Below are positions 21,158-30,503 of a stretch of 60,137 nucleotides of DNA, piece after piece. A program made the position numbers and the translations under genes. This DNA comes from Saccharothrix tamanrassetensis (lineage in GTDB: Bacteria > Actinomycetota > Actinomycetes > Mycobacteriales > Pseudonocardiaceae). The DNA lies in the NCBI RefSeq assembly GCF_014203665.1, contig NZ_JACHJN010000018.1, positions 1 to 60,137 on the forward strand, given 5' to 3'. Each line of letters begins with the position of its first letter. Positions within the stretch are counted from its first letter, which is position 1. Below the pieces are notes generated by a model that had not been told where the DNA came from, did not search any database, and worked only from the letters and a program-made list of their open reading frames with translations.

Positions 21158-21877
21158 TCATTTGCCGACGATGCGGACCAACGGGTCGAGTCCTGCCTGC
21201 ACGTGCTGACCGAGTTCGCACAACGGCCGCAGGTCGTGCCGTCCCCCGAGGGGGATGATCAGGTCCACCTGCGATCCCATGCGGATCTGGGAGAATCGCC
21301 ATCCCTGCTGGACCGGACGGTGCTGGGCGAGGCCGAACGGCGTGATGCAATTGACGTCGTAGTCGGCGATCTGCAGTATGTAGTAGGGGCGGCACAACTC
21401 GTCGGCGTCGATGCGGTTGACCATCCTCTGGTTGTGCCTGAGGTACTCCCCGCCGGTGGCGGGAACCCGTAGCCGCTTCAGGAGTTCGTGCTCGACGTGC
21501 AGCATCGGCCGGTTGACCGAGTCGATCGCATCGAGTTCCCGGTAGGTCAGTCGCCCCGAGTAGGGCACTCGATTGACGTGCACGTCGTAGAACGTCATGA
21601 AGATGCCGATGACGAGGCTCACCTCGTCGTAGCTGTCGTCCCGGACGGCGTCGCGCAAAGTGTAAGAGCTGCCCTTGATCTCCACGACCGGCGCGTCGGG
21701 CTCGACGACGGCCTGGTAAATGATGATCCCGTCGGCGGGCGCGAAGAAGTACGCCGGATCGACGTAGACCGACCGCATCGGGTCGCGGAAGAAGTGGTGC
21801 TCCGACAGCCACACCACCGACCTGTCCCGAACGGGATCCACGTCCTCGGTGACCCATTCACGCAACGATTTCACCAT
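21158..21877 (-). CDS. Phosphatidylserine-decarboxylase-family pyruvoyl decarboxylase
   Basis: A 239-residue protein with PSD-family landmarks: FFAPADGIIIYQ (SPADG block), VEIKGSSYTLRDAV, a His-containing FYDVHVNRVPYSGRL, and RMGSQVDLIIP near the C-terminus, where the Gly-Ser is the expected self-cleavage site that makes the pyruvoyl group. No membrane segment is evident. Stand-alone relatives in secondary metabolism decarboxylate free amino acids (PsiD is the best-known case), so a soluble amino-acid decarboxylase is likelier here than lipid synthesis. ATG at 21877 has GGAGAG upstream. Lies between an ABC exporter and the guanidine-modifying enzyme. Confidence 0.78.
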   Translation of the reverse strand: MVKSLREWVTEDVDPVRDRSVVWLSEHHFFRDPMRSVYVDPAYFFAPADGIIIYQAVVEPDAPVVEIKGSSYTLRDAVRDDSYDEVSLVIGIFMTFYDVHVNRVPYSGRLTYRELDAIDSVNRPMLHVEHELLKRLRVPATGGEYLRHNQRMVNRIDADELCRPYYILQIADYDVNCITPFGLAQHRPVQQGWRFSQIRMGSQVDLIIPLGGRHDLRPLCELGQHVQAGLDPLVRIVGK

Positions 21878-21919
21878 CTTGCTCTCCCATCCACTACGGC
21901 TGGTGACCTGCCGCAGCCT

Positions 21920-23677
21920 TCATCGGCCGGCTGAGACAGGGGTCGCGAGGACCTCCCGGTAGGTCGGGTCGTGCATGAGCTGCTCGTGCACCCCGGTCGC
22001 GTACACCGAGCCGCAGTGCAGCAGGACCACCTGGTCCGCGTGGTGGACGAGCGGCAGCCGGTGCGTGACGGCGAGCACGATCCGGTCGCTGTGTTCGCGC
22101 ACGACCGACTCCACGAGGATCTGCTCGGTGAGCGGGTCCAGCTGCGAGGTCGCTTCGTCGAGGAGCAGCACCTCGCTGTGCCGCACCAGCGCGCGGGCGA
22201 CGGCGAGCCGCTGGCGTTGGCCGCCGGAGATCTGCACACCGCGTTCGCCGACCGCGGTGTCGAGCCCACGCGGCAAACCGCCGATCTACGCGTCGAGGCC
22301 GACGGACGCCAGGACCCGTTGCAGTTCCCCGTCATCGAGGCCGTCGATCCCGTAGGTCGCCGCCTCGCGGATCGTGTCGCCCAACAGGGGCGCCTCCTGC
22401 TCCACGTAGGACACACGTCGACGCAGGTCCGGCAAAGGGAATTCGCGCACGTCCACCCCGTCGAGCAGCACGCGACCCCGGTCCGGCTCGACGAACCGCT
22501 CGACGAGGCTCAGGATGGTCGTCTTGCCCGCGCCCGAAGACCCGACGAGCACGGTCAGTCCCGGCCGCGCCTCGATCGTGACGTCCCGCAGCACTTCGCG
22601 ACCCTCGTAGCTGAACGACACCTGATCCAGCCGGAGGTACCGCCCGGGCGCGCAGCCGTCCTTCCGCGGACGACCGGTCACGTGCGCGCGGGGCGGCAGC
22701 GCTTCGGTCTCGGGACGCAGCTCCAGGAGTTCGGTTATCCGCCGCAGCGCCGCCAACCCCTCGGAGAACCGGCTCGCCGACTCCGTCAACGACTCCACCG
22801 GGTCCTGGATGTAGACCACGTACAGCAGGATCGCGACCAGATCACCCACACCGACCGTGCCGGCGCTCACCTCGAGGACACCGACGGCCAGAACGGTCAG
22901 GAACGTCAGGTCAACGGAGGCGTACGCCACGGTGTCGGCCAACGCACCCGTCTTCGCGGCCCGCAGGCCCGCCCGGTAAGCCGACCCGGCCTCCCGGTCG
23001 AAGGACTCGGCTTCGCGGTGCTCCATCGACGACGCCTTGACCGTCCGCAACGCCGGCAGGAGGCGGTGCACGACTCCCGTCATCGCGCCCACGTGCTGCT
23101 GGCCGCGTTCGGTGTTCCGCACCAGGCGGCCGAAGACCTTCAACTCCACCACCGCGGCCAGGGCCAGCAGCCCGACGACCAGGGCGGCGAGGGACAGGTC
23201 GACGAACAGCATCAGGACGATGCCGGCGACCACGGTGAGCGGCACGACGACCAGGTCGACCAACGCCTTGACCACCGTGTGCTGCACCAGGGTGGTGTCC
23301 GATCCGATGCGGGACAGGATGTCACCCGCCGACCTGGACTCCACCACCGGAACCGGCGCGAAGATCGTTCTGCGTGCGGCCTCCTTGCGCAGGTCGAGCA
23401 CGAACCGCTCGCTCAACTTGCCCCGTTGGCGGTACGCGACGTAGTTGAACAGCAGGCCCACGACGGCCAGAGCGCCGAGCACGGCGATCGGCCCGGTCAG
23501 GTTCCGGGCCGACCCCACACCGTCGACCACGTGCCGCGCGGCCAGCGGCTGGACCAGCCCGACCCCCCGCGCGCCCAGCTCCAGGACCAGTACCACTGCC
23601 ACCGCGCCGCGTCGGTTCGCGAGCCGATCGCGCAACACCGGCATCGACGACGCGGCGCGCGGCAACCTACCCAGCAT
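21920..23677 (-). pseudogene. ABC exporter (TMD-NBD) interrupted by an in-frame amber codon
   Basis: A 586-codon frame encoding six-helix-type membrane segments (residues about 20-310) and an NBD with Walker A (GSSGAGKTTILSL) and Q-loop (SYVEQEAPLLGD). Codon 464 is TAG (22286-22288), between GLDA and IGGLPRGLDT. The same frame then continues with an intact signature (ISGGQRQRLAVARAL), Walker B (VLLLDEATSQLDP) and H-loop (LAVTHRLPLV) to 21920. Only one base separates TAG from TAC, and homologues carry an aromatic residue here. Either a single nonsense mutation or sequence error, or readthrough. ATG at 23677 is preceded by AGGAGGAG. First gene of the cassette operon. Confidence 0.8.
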
Positions 23678-23879
23678 GAGGGCTCCTCCTGGCGGTGGCG
23701 TTCGGTGTGGAGTCGTAGTGACGACACACCGTCAACCAGGTTGCCCTCGCGCTTTGGTCTCCAACACGGCACGGCGTGCCGTCCGCCGCCAGAACCGGCG
23801 AATCACCCGATCCATTGACGCGAGGCCCTACGCAGGGTGGTCGGACAGACCATGGCCTGTCCGTGACCGGTGTATGCGA

Positions 23880-24340
23880 TCAGTGCGGTGGGATCGGCCT
23901 ACCCGAGTTTGCCGTGAGAAGAGCGGAAGCCTGATCGGCGACATAGCTTCGTGGTGGTGGCGTAGACGTTCGTAGTCGCGGACACAGCGACGATGTCCCG
24001 TGATCCAGGCCAGAGTCCGCTCGACCACCCACCTTCTGGGCAGCACGGTGAAGGTCGGCAGATCGGGGCGTTGGGGCGATCTCCACCAGCAGGCCGGGAG
24101 TTGTTCGGGTCCAGTCGAGCAGGGTGCCGGTGTAGCCGCCGTCGGCCCACACCAACGAGACCCGCTTGCCGGCGGTGGCGCGCAGGCGCGGCAACAGGCT
24201 GCGGGCGGTGACCCCGTCCTGCGCCGAGACCGGGTCACCGGAACTGCCGACAGCAACCCCGTGGTGTCCACGAAGATGTGTCGCTTGCGACCGGCGACCT
24301 TCTTCCCATCGGTCCAGGAGAGGACACCGCCCTGCACGAC
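23880..24340 (-). pseudogene. IS5-family transposase, frameshifted C-terminal part
   Basis: Spread over two or three minus-strand frames are conserved IS5 blocks in the right order: DGKKVAGRKRHIFVDTTGL (DDE region), GKRVSLVWADGGYTGTLLDW, and RRWVVERTLAWITGHRRC with VRDYERLRHHHEAM. At least two frameshifts separate them, and the N-terminal part is missing. The 247 bp between this relic and the next gene contain no recognisable coding signal. Confidence 0.65.
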
Positions 24341-24587
24341 CACACCGTCGGGGAACTCCCCGCCTCACCTGTGGAGGCTCGACACCCGGCCGTCGGGGAT
24401 GCCCACGCGGTAGAGCAACTCCGACCCGCGCCCAGTGCGACGAGTCCTGCGAATAAGGACGGCCCTCCTGCCTTTCGGCGTGCCGTCGTCCAGCAGAACA
24501 CACCCGAACCGCCTCCGCTCGGGAAGGCCGACCCCAACCCACTCGTTCGAGCGATGTGACGTGGCCGCCGTTCGCGGGGCTCCAGGG

Positions 24588-25043
24588 TCAGAAGCTGAAG
24601 TGCCGGATCGCCGCGTTCCCCGAGGCGGCCGTCTCTTCGAAGAAGGCGACCAGGTCCTGGTAGTTGTACCGCAGGTAGTCGATGTCGTCGGCGTCCCAGA
24701 GGTGCTTCATGGGGTAGACGTCCTTCTCGCTCAACTTCCGCGGGTCGTAGTAGCCGGCCAACACCTCGAACGGCGTGGCGCTCAACGCCTTGGCGGCCTC
24801 GGCGACCATGCTGTCGCTCCAACCGAAGAGCGTGCACTCCTCGTCGATGGCGTCACCGTCCTCGTACACGTCGACCCTCACCTCGGCCGCGTCCAGCAGG
24901 AACTGGATACCCGCCCACGACTTCTCCAGGAAGCAGTACGGCAGCTCCTCGTCGTCCAGGTGCTCCCGTGCCCACTCCGGATCCTCGAACGCCCGATCCA
25001 GCTCCGCCGGGGTCACCCGGGTGAACGACAGCGTCATCCCCAT
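24588..25043 (-). CDS. DUF1877 (YfbM-like) family protein
   Basis: A complete 151-residue cytoplasmic protein with the DUF1877 pattern: N-terminal MGMTLSFTRVTPAEL, central LDKSW-like EKSWAGIQFLL, and C-terminal YLRYNYQDLVAFFEETA. The family has no established function; members sometimes sit near immunity or polymorphic-toxin genes, and RHS debris lies 5 kb away, but no direct link is visible. It is not part of a neighbouring operon. Start ATG at 25043 gives the family's usual N-terminus. Confidence 0.75.
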   Translation of the reverse strand: MGMTLSFTRVTPAELDRAFEDPEWAREHLDDEELPYCFLEKSWAGIQFLLDAAEVRVDVYEDGDAIDEECTLFGWSDSMVAEAAKALSATPFEVLAGYYDPRKLSEKDVYPMKHLWDADDIDYLRYNYQDLVAFFEETAASGNAAIRHFSF

Positions 25044-25156
25044 GAATTCGCCACTCCCGCATCAACTGCTTCAACCGGCGGCCAGTCTTCCACGTCCGGA
25101 CCACTGTGGTCGGTCGATCGCCGATCCCGGCGTCGGCCGGGGTGCGGCTGTGCGCG

Positions 25157-25176
25157 TTCGTCACACTTCGTCACAG
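25157..25176 (+). promoter_or_regulatory. Tandem 10-bp direct repeats upstream of the response regulator
   Basis: TTCGTCACAC and TTCGTCACAG lie head to tail (25157-25176), about 100 bp before the regulator start, with a weaker GTCATCATC a turn further. OmpR/PhoB-type regulators bind direct repeats with one-turn spacing, so this is a candidate autoregulatory site. Confidence 0.45.
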
Positions 25177-25276
25177 ACCTGTCATCATCCTGCGGCAGGG
25201 CGCGCACACTCGTCGTCGATGGTGGGGATATACGCTTGTGGGCGGGAGGTCGTGCCGAGGACGAGGAGTTCCACCA

Positions 25277-25966
25277 GTGTCGCGGTTGCTGCTCGTGGAG
25301 GACGACGCGATGTTGGCCGAGGCGTTGACGCTCGCCCTGCGCGGCCTCGGGCACGAAGTCGCGGTGGCGACCACGGGAGAGCAGGCGTTGGAGAGCCTGG
25401 TCGAGCGGCGGGTGGCCGCGGACCTGGTGCTGCTGGACGTGATGCTGCCCGGTGTCGACGGGTTCGAGGTGTGCCGCCGCATCCGGTCGGGCGACACGGT
25501 TCCGGTGATTCTGCTGACCGCTCGCGGTGACGCGGTGGACATCGTGGTGGGCCTGGAGTGCGGTGCCGACGACTACGTCGTGAAACCGGTCGAGCCGCGA
25601 GTGCTCGACGCCCGGATCAAGGCGATCCTGCGCCGCGCGGTGCCCGTACAGCCGTCGCGGCAACACGTGCACACGTTGGGCGACCTGGAACTCGACACCG
25701 TCGCGATGGTCGTGACCCGGAACGGCGAGGAGTTGAACCTCACGTCCACGGAGATCCGCCTGCTGATCGAGTTCGCCGAGCACGCGGGTCAGGTCCTGAG
25801 CAGGCAGGCGCTGCTGAAGCGGGTGTGGGACTACGGGTTCTCCGGCGACTCGCGCCTGGTCGACGCCGCCGTGGCCCGCCTGCGGGCGAAGATCGAGCCC
25901 GATCCGACCAACCCCGTGCTGCTGCGCACCGTCCGGGGATTCGGTTACCGCCTGGTCAAGCCGTGA
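25277..25966 (+). CDS. OmpR/VanR-type response regulator
   Basis: A 229-residue two-domain regulator. The receiver has the acidic pair in LLLVEDDAML, phospho-acceptor Asp54 in LVLLDVMLPG, Thr in ILLTARGD and Lys in VVKPVEP. The C-terminal winged helix ends with LLRTVRGFGYRLVKP. GTG at 25277 is chosen since it gives the standard N-terminus and has ACGAGGAG upstream. It overlaps the kinase gene by 4 bp. With the carboxypeptidase downstream the arrangement resembles vanR-vanS-vanY-like cell-wall-stress loci. Confidence 0.92.
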   Translation: MSRLLLVEDDAMLAEALTLALRGLGHEVAVATTGEQALESLVERRVAADLVLLDVMLPGVDGFEVCRRIRSGDTVPVILLTARGDAVDIVVGLECGADDYVVKPVEPRVLDARIKAILRRAVPVQPSRQHVHTLGDLELDTVAMVVTRNGEELNLTSTEIRLLIEFAEHAGQVLSRQALLKRVWDYGFSGDSRLVDAAVARLRAKIEPDPTNPVLLRTVRGFGYRLVKP

Positions 25967-27390
25967 CGTGGCGGCCGGGCCTGCGGGCCGGCATCGTGCT
26001 GACCGTCGTCGTCGTCACCCTGGTCACGACCGTCGCGATGGCGCTGACGACCTACCACCTCCAGGCCGGGGCCACCCGGGAGCGGTTCACCGCCGCGGCG
26101 CAGGCCGCTTTTGACTCCGACACCCAGCAGGCGCACCAGTTCCTCGTCCGCAGCACCGACTTCAAGTCCGTTGTGGATGGTGTGGCCGAGTACATGCGGG
26201 CGCGGCTGGGCCTGACGTGGGCGCTGGTGAACTTCACCCCGACGTCCGGTCCCGTCTCCGTCTCCCGGGACGGGATGTACGTCCCGGTGGCCGGCACGGG
26301 GTGGTTCCCCGGTCAGCTCCCCATGTCCGAAGTGGACCAGGTTCGGGACCGCCGGGGTTCGGTGCGCTACACCGTGGACACCCCGGAGGGTTCGCAGCTC
26401 GTGATCGTCGGCGAGGTCGAACCGGGTCTGCTGCTGGCCGAGTTCTACAACACGCGCGGCATCGACAGCGAACTGGCCACCCTGCGCACCCGGCTCGCCG
26501 CCGTGGCGGTGCTGATCGCGCTGTTCGGCAGCGCGCTGGGCGTGTTGGCCGCACGGGCGATCCAGCGCCGGGTGCGCACCGCGGCCGACGCCGCCCGGCG
26601 GTTCGGGGCCGGCGAGTTGGCCACCAGGTTGCCCGTGCAGGGCCGGGACGAGCTGGCCGCCCTCGCCGGTTCCTTCAACGCGATGGCACAGCGGCTCGGG
26701 GAGTCCATCGAACAGCTGCGGCTCAAGGACCAGCAGCAGCGGCGGTTCGTCGCCGACGTGGCACACGACCTGCGCACCCCGTTGGCGTCCATGGTCGCGG
26801 CCGCGGACGGCCTGCAGAGCCCGGACGCCGCGGACCGGGCCAGGTCGGCGGAGCTGTTGGGCAGCCAGACGAGGCGGCTCGGCGGGCTGGTGGAGGACCT
26901 GCTGGAGATGTCCCGGTTCGACGCGGGCGCGGCCGAGCTGCGTCCCGAGGTCGTCGACCTGGCAGCCCTGGTCTCGGACGCCGTCGAGGTGAGCGCGCCG
27001 GGCACGGGCATCCCCGTCCGACGTGTTGGGGACGTCGTCGTGCTGGGAGACCCGCGCCGGCTGCACACGATCGTCCGCAACCTCGTGACGAACGCAGTCC
27101 GGCACGGCGCACCACCGGTCGACGTCACCGTCGACGGCACGGAAACCGGGCGGGTGCGCGTGACGGTGGCCGACTCCGGCCCCGGTCTACCCGACGACCT
27201 GACCCCGGTCGTCTTCGACCGCTTCGTGCGTGGCGACCGCGCCCGCAGCCGCACGGAGGGCAGCGGGCTCGGGCTGGCCATCGCCCACGAGAACGCCCGT
27301 TTGCACGGCGGCACGCTGGAAGTCGCCAACGTCGACGGCGCGGTGTTCACCCTCACCGTGCCGCGAGGAGCGGTCGAGCACGAGTGTTGA
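25963..27390 (+). CDS. Sensor histidine kinase (VanS/CseC-like)
   Basis: A 475-residue membrane kinase: first membrane helix at residues 8-28, an extracytoplasmic sensor of about 150 residues, second helix near 175-197, HAMP segment (AIQRRVRTAADAARRF), H-box AHDLRTPLASM with His268, N-box RNLVTNAVRHGA, and ATP-binding DSGPGLPDD and GSGLGLAIAHENAR. All catalytic motifs are present. GTG start overlaps the regulator stop (GTGA). The signal is unknown; the neighbour suggests envelope or glycopeptide stress. Confidence 0.92.
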   Translation: MTWRPGLRAGIVLTVVVVTLVTTVAMALTTYHLQAGATRERFTAAAQAAFDSDTQQAHQFLVRSTDFKSVVDGVAEYMRARLGLTWALVNFTPTSGPVSVSRDGMYVPVAGTGWFPGQLPMSEVDQVRDRRGSVRYTVDTPEGSQLVIVGEVEPGLLLAEFYNTRGIDSELATLRTRLAAVAVLIALFGSALGVLAARAIQRRVRTAADAARRFGAGELATRLPVQGRDELAALAGSFNAMAQRLGESIEQLRLKDQQQRRFVADVAHDLRTPLASMVAAADGLQSPDAADRARSAELLGSQTRRLGGLVEDLLEMSRFDAGAAELRPEVVDLAALVSDAVEVSAPGTGIPVRRVGDVVVLGDPRRLHTIVRNLVTNAVRHGAPPVDVTVDGTETGRVRVTVADSGPGLPDDLTPVVFDRFVRGDRARSRTEGSGLGLAIAHENARLHGGTLEVANVDGAVFTLTVPRGAVEHEC

Positions 27391-27487
27391 ACTGCTGTCA
27401 CACAACGAGAACACGACTCGCACGGGGCGCAGACATCGAACCGGCAGTGTCGGAGGTGTTCAGATCCGACACGACCAGCGGGGAAAC

Positions 27488-28063
27488 ATGTTCTGCGAAG
27501 CGGTGCGCGCGAAGGAAGACGGTAGTCGGAAGTCCGGCCGCCTCACCTCGGTGGCGGTCTTCACCGCGCTCGTGGCAGCGTTGACGGCCTGCACGTCGAA
27601 CACCACGAGCGGCAGTGGCTTCCCGAAGAGCGCAAACGAGGACGGGCACATTCCCGACCCCGGCATCTCACCCCACTCCCAGCACGTCGCGATCCGGAAG
27701 ATGGACCCGGACCTGTTGGCGGCCGTGCGAAAGGCCGCGGCGGACGCTCGTGCCGCGGGTGTCGAGCTGAAGGTGACCTCGGGCTAGCGGAGCAAGGCGT
27801 ACCAACAACGCCTGCTGGATGAAGCCGTGGCCAAGCACGGGAGCCTCGCGGAGGCGCGGAGGTTGGTCAACACCCCGGAGAAGTCGACGCACGTGACCGG
27901 CAAGGCCGTCGACATCGGCCCGACCGACGCCGCCGACTGGGTGATCCGGAACGGCGCGGAGTACGGCCTGTGCCAGACGTATGCGAACGAGATGTGGCAC
28001 TTCGAACTCGCCGTCGCCCCCGGTGGGGAATGCCCCGTGCCGCGCGCCGACGCCTCCGGGTGA
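27488..28063 (+). pseudogene. VanY-type D-Ala-D-Ala carboxypeptidase lipoprotein with in-frame amber codon
   Basis: A 192-codon frame with a lipoprotein signal (hydrophobic FTALVAALTAC, lipobox Cys35) and peptidase M15B motifs: SxHxxGxAxD as STHVTGKAVDIG and the zinc-site MWHFELAV. Codon 100 is TAG (27785-27787) between VTSG and RSKAYQQRLLDEAV; family members read SGYRS here, so TAC to TAG is the simplest change. Everything after it stays in frame and conserved. The enzyme would trim the D-Ala stem terminus outside the membrane. It follows the two-component genes by 97 bp. I chose ATG at 27488 for GCGGGGA upstream; GTG at 27503 is possible. Confidence 0.78.
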
Positions 28064-28351
28064 TCGCCGCGCGACGCTTCTCGCCCACGCTGGGCATATG
28101 ATCATCCGGGGGGGGCAACACCGGCGAAGGATTCTACCGCCACCCCAAGAAGTGAACCACTCGCGCTGCGAATGGTCCCGCACCGGGCAATCACCGCGCC
28201 GATCGACTTCCATCAACTCTGATCAACCGCACGGCGTCCATTCGGGTTGTCACCCGGATGGAGCGAAATGCCGTGTCGGAAATCGCCGATACCCGTCGGG
28301 CGAGAGGAAGTCGCCTATTCGAAATCCTTGTGGAATACCGGGAGGAACCCC

Positions 28352-30454
28352 GTGGCGAGGTATCTGCTCAAGCGAACAGCGCGGTGCGCGGTGGCCGGTG
28401 CGGCGGTCGTGGGTCTGGCGGTGGCCGGGGTGGCGGTCGTGGCACCTCCGGCGGTGGCCGGGGAGCTCGGGTTCGCCTACGTCGCCAACAGCGGGTCCGA
28501 CACCGTGACCACGATCAGCGTGTCCACCGGCGGCACGGCCACCATCCGGGTGGGCGGCGGGCCTTCGGCCGTCGCGATCTCGCCCGACGGGTCGCTGGCC
28601 TACGTGGCCAACACCACGTCCAACTCCGTCTCTGCGATCCGGACCGCCACCAAGAGCGTCATCGCCACCTTCACGTCCGGTGGCAGCCACCCCGCCGGCG
28701 TGGCGTTCAACGCCCTCGGCACCCGCGCGTTCGTCACGAACGCGGGCTCCAACACGGTCAGCACGATCGACACCGCCACGCACCGCGTCGTGGCGCTCAC
28801 CGCGGTCGGCAAGAGCCCGACTGGCATCACCGTGATCCCCGACGGAACCCGCGCCTACGTGTCCAACACCAACAGCAACACCGTGTCCGTCCTGAACACC
28901 ACCACCACCGCGCACGTGGACGACATCGCGGTCGGCACCCGCCCGGGTCGGCTGGCGGCCACCCCGGACAGCAGCAAGGTCCTGGTCGTCAACACCGGCT
29001 CCGGTGACGTGTCCGTGCTGGACACCGGCAGCAACCGTCGGATTCAGACGGTGGCCGTGGGCGCGGGGCCGTCCGGGGTCGCCGTGGCCCCCGACGGCCT
29101 GCGCGCCTACGTCTCCAACGGGGCCGACGACACCGTCACGGCGCTGGACACCGATCCCGCCACGACGGACTCGATCGCGGTGCGGTACGTCGTGCGTGTC
29201 GGTCACCGGCCCACGGGCGTGGCCATCAGCCCGGACGGCGACAAGGTTTACGTGTCCAACAGCGAGTCCGGCACCACGTCGGTCATCGACACCGCGACGA
29301 CCCGCGTCTCCACCGCCGACGTGGACTCCGGTCCCACCGGGATCGCCACCGGCGTGCCGCAGACCCTCACCGCCGCCGTGTCGCTGGGCGACAGCTTCAT
29401 CTCCGGTGTCGCGGGCCGGTGGCAGGGCAACGGGGTGCGGGAGGGACTGAGGGGCACCGACGTCCTCGGCACCGATCGCGCCGTGTACCGCTGCGGCCCG
29501 CTCGGCACCAACTCCTGCAAGAACGACCCGAAGATCGTCTACGGCCGCTCCTACGACAACAAGTGCCTGCGGTCCTACTCGGCGCAGATCCAGGCCGCGG
29601 ACCTGCCCGTCACCCGCCGGATCAACCTGGCCTGCTCGGGGGCCGACACGTCCGACATCATCAACACGCCGCTCAAGAACGAGCCTCCCCAGTCCCAACA
29701 ACTCGCCCTGGTGGCGCGGGACTACCGGGTGAAGCTGGTCGTGCTCAACGTCGGCGGCAACGACATCGGGTTCCGCGACATCATCAAGAGCTGCGTGATC
29801 ACGTATCTGAGGAGCGGCCCGCGCTGCCGGGCCGAGAAGGCGACGGCCTTCACCAACGGCCTGGTGCGCGCGGAGACCAACGTCGCCCTGGCCATCGACA
29901 AGGTTCGCGAGGTGATGGCCGCCGCCGGCTACCGCCGCGACGACTACCGGTTCGTGCTCCAGTCCTACCCCTCGCCGGTGCCGACCGGCGCGCAGATCCG
30001 CTACCCGGAGGCCAACGGCTACGACCGCTACCAGGTCGGCGGGTGCCCGGTCTACAACTCCGACGCCGACTGGGTGCGCAACGTCGTGGTGCCCAAGATC
30101 GCCGACTCGCTGGAGTACGTGGCCGACCAGAAGGAGGTGGAGTTCCTCGACGTGCGGGACCTGTTCAGCGGGCACGAGGTGTGCGCCAAGAGCGCGGAGC
30201 AGGCGACCGACTACGACAACCACCTCAAGCCCCAGCTGGGTGACAAGGCGGAATGGGCCCGATTCCTCGACGCCACACCGTTCGTGAACCAGGGCGACAC
30301 CGACGAGTCGGTCCACCCGAACTACTACGGCCAGCAGGCACTCGGCGCCTGCCTGACCGCGTTCTACGAGTACTCCGGCGACAAGTGGAACCACCTGTGC
30401 CGCAACGTTCCCGGCAAGGGCGCGAAGCACGTGGTCCTGGACCAGATCGACTGA
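28352..30454 (+). CDS. Secreted YVTN beta-propeller-SGNH hydrolase fusion
   Basis: A 700-residue exported protein. The N-terminus has a Sec signal peptide (KR-rich start, long Ala/Val core, cleavage near AVAGE). Residues about 37-340 hold seven YVTN-like repeats (AYVANSGSD, AYVANTTSN, AFVTNAGSN, AYVSNTNSN, LVVNTGSG, AYVSNGADD, VYVSNSESG), enough for a whole seven-bladed propeller. Residues about 345-700 form an SGNH/GDSL hydrolase with nucleophile Ser in SLGDSFISG, NVGGNDIGF and the terminal Asp/His in DESVHPNYYG. Cys residues suggest disulfides. GTG at 28352 has GGGAGGAA upstream. Probably an extracellular esterase or lipase; substrate unknown. The 288 bp before it show no gene. Confidence 0.9.
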   Translation: MARYLLKRTARCAVAGAAVVGLAVAGVAVVAPPAVAGELGFAYVANSGSDTVTTISVSTGGTATIRVGGGPSAVAISPDGSLAYVANTTSNSVSAIRTATKSVIATFTSGGSHPAGVAFNALGTRAFVTNAGSNTVSTIDTATHRVVALTAVGKSPTGITVIPDGTRAYVSNTNSNTVSVLNTTTTAHVDDIAVGTRPGRLAATPDSSKVLVVNTGSGDVSVLDTGSNRRIQTVAVGAGPSGVAVAPDGLRAYVSNGADDTVTALDTDPATTDSIAVRYVVRVGHRPTGVAISPDGDKVYVSNSESGTTSVIDTATTRVSTADVDSGPTGIATGVPQTLTAAVSLGDSFISGVAGRWQGNGVREGLRGTDVLGTDRAVYRCGPLGTNSCKNDPKIVYGRSYDNKCLRSYSAQIQAADLPVTRRINLACSGADTSDIINTPLKNEPPQSQQLALVARDYRVKLVVLNVGGNDIGFRDIIKSCVITYLRSGPRCRAEKATAFTNGLVRAETNVALAIDKVREVMAAAGYRRDDYRFVLQSYPSPVPTGAQIRYPEANGYDRYQVGGCPVYNSDADWVRNVVVPKIADSLEYVADQKEVEFLDVRDLFSGHEVCAKSAEQATDYDNHLKPQLGDKAEWARFLDATPFVNQGDTDESVHPNYYGQQALGACLTAFYEYSGDKWNHLCRNVPGKGAKHVVLDQID

Positions 30455-30503
30455 CCGGCCTCCGCACCCGCGGCTCGATCGGCGCGGGCACGTCCGAACA
30501 CAC

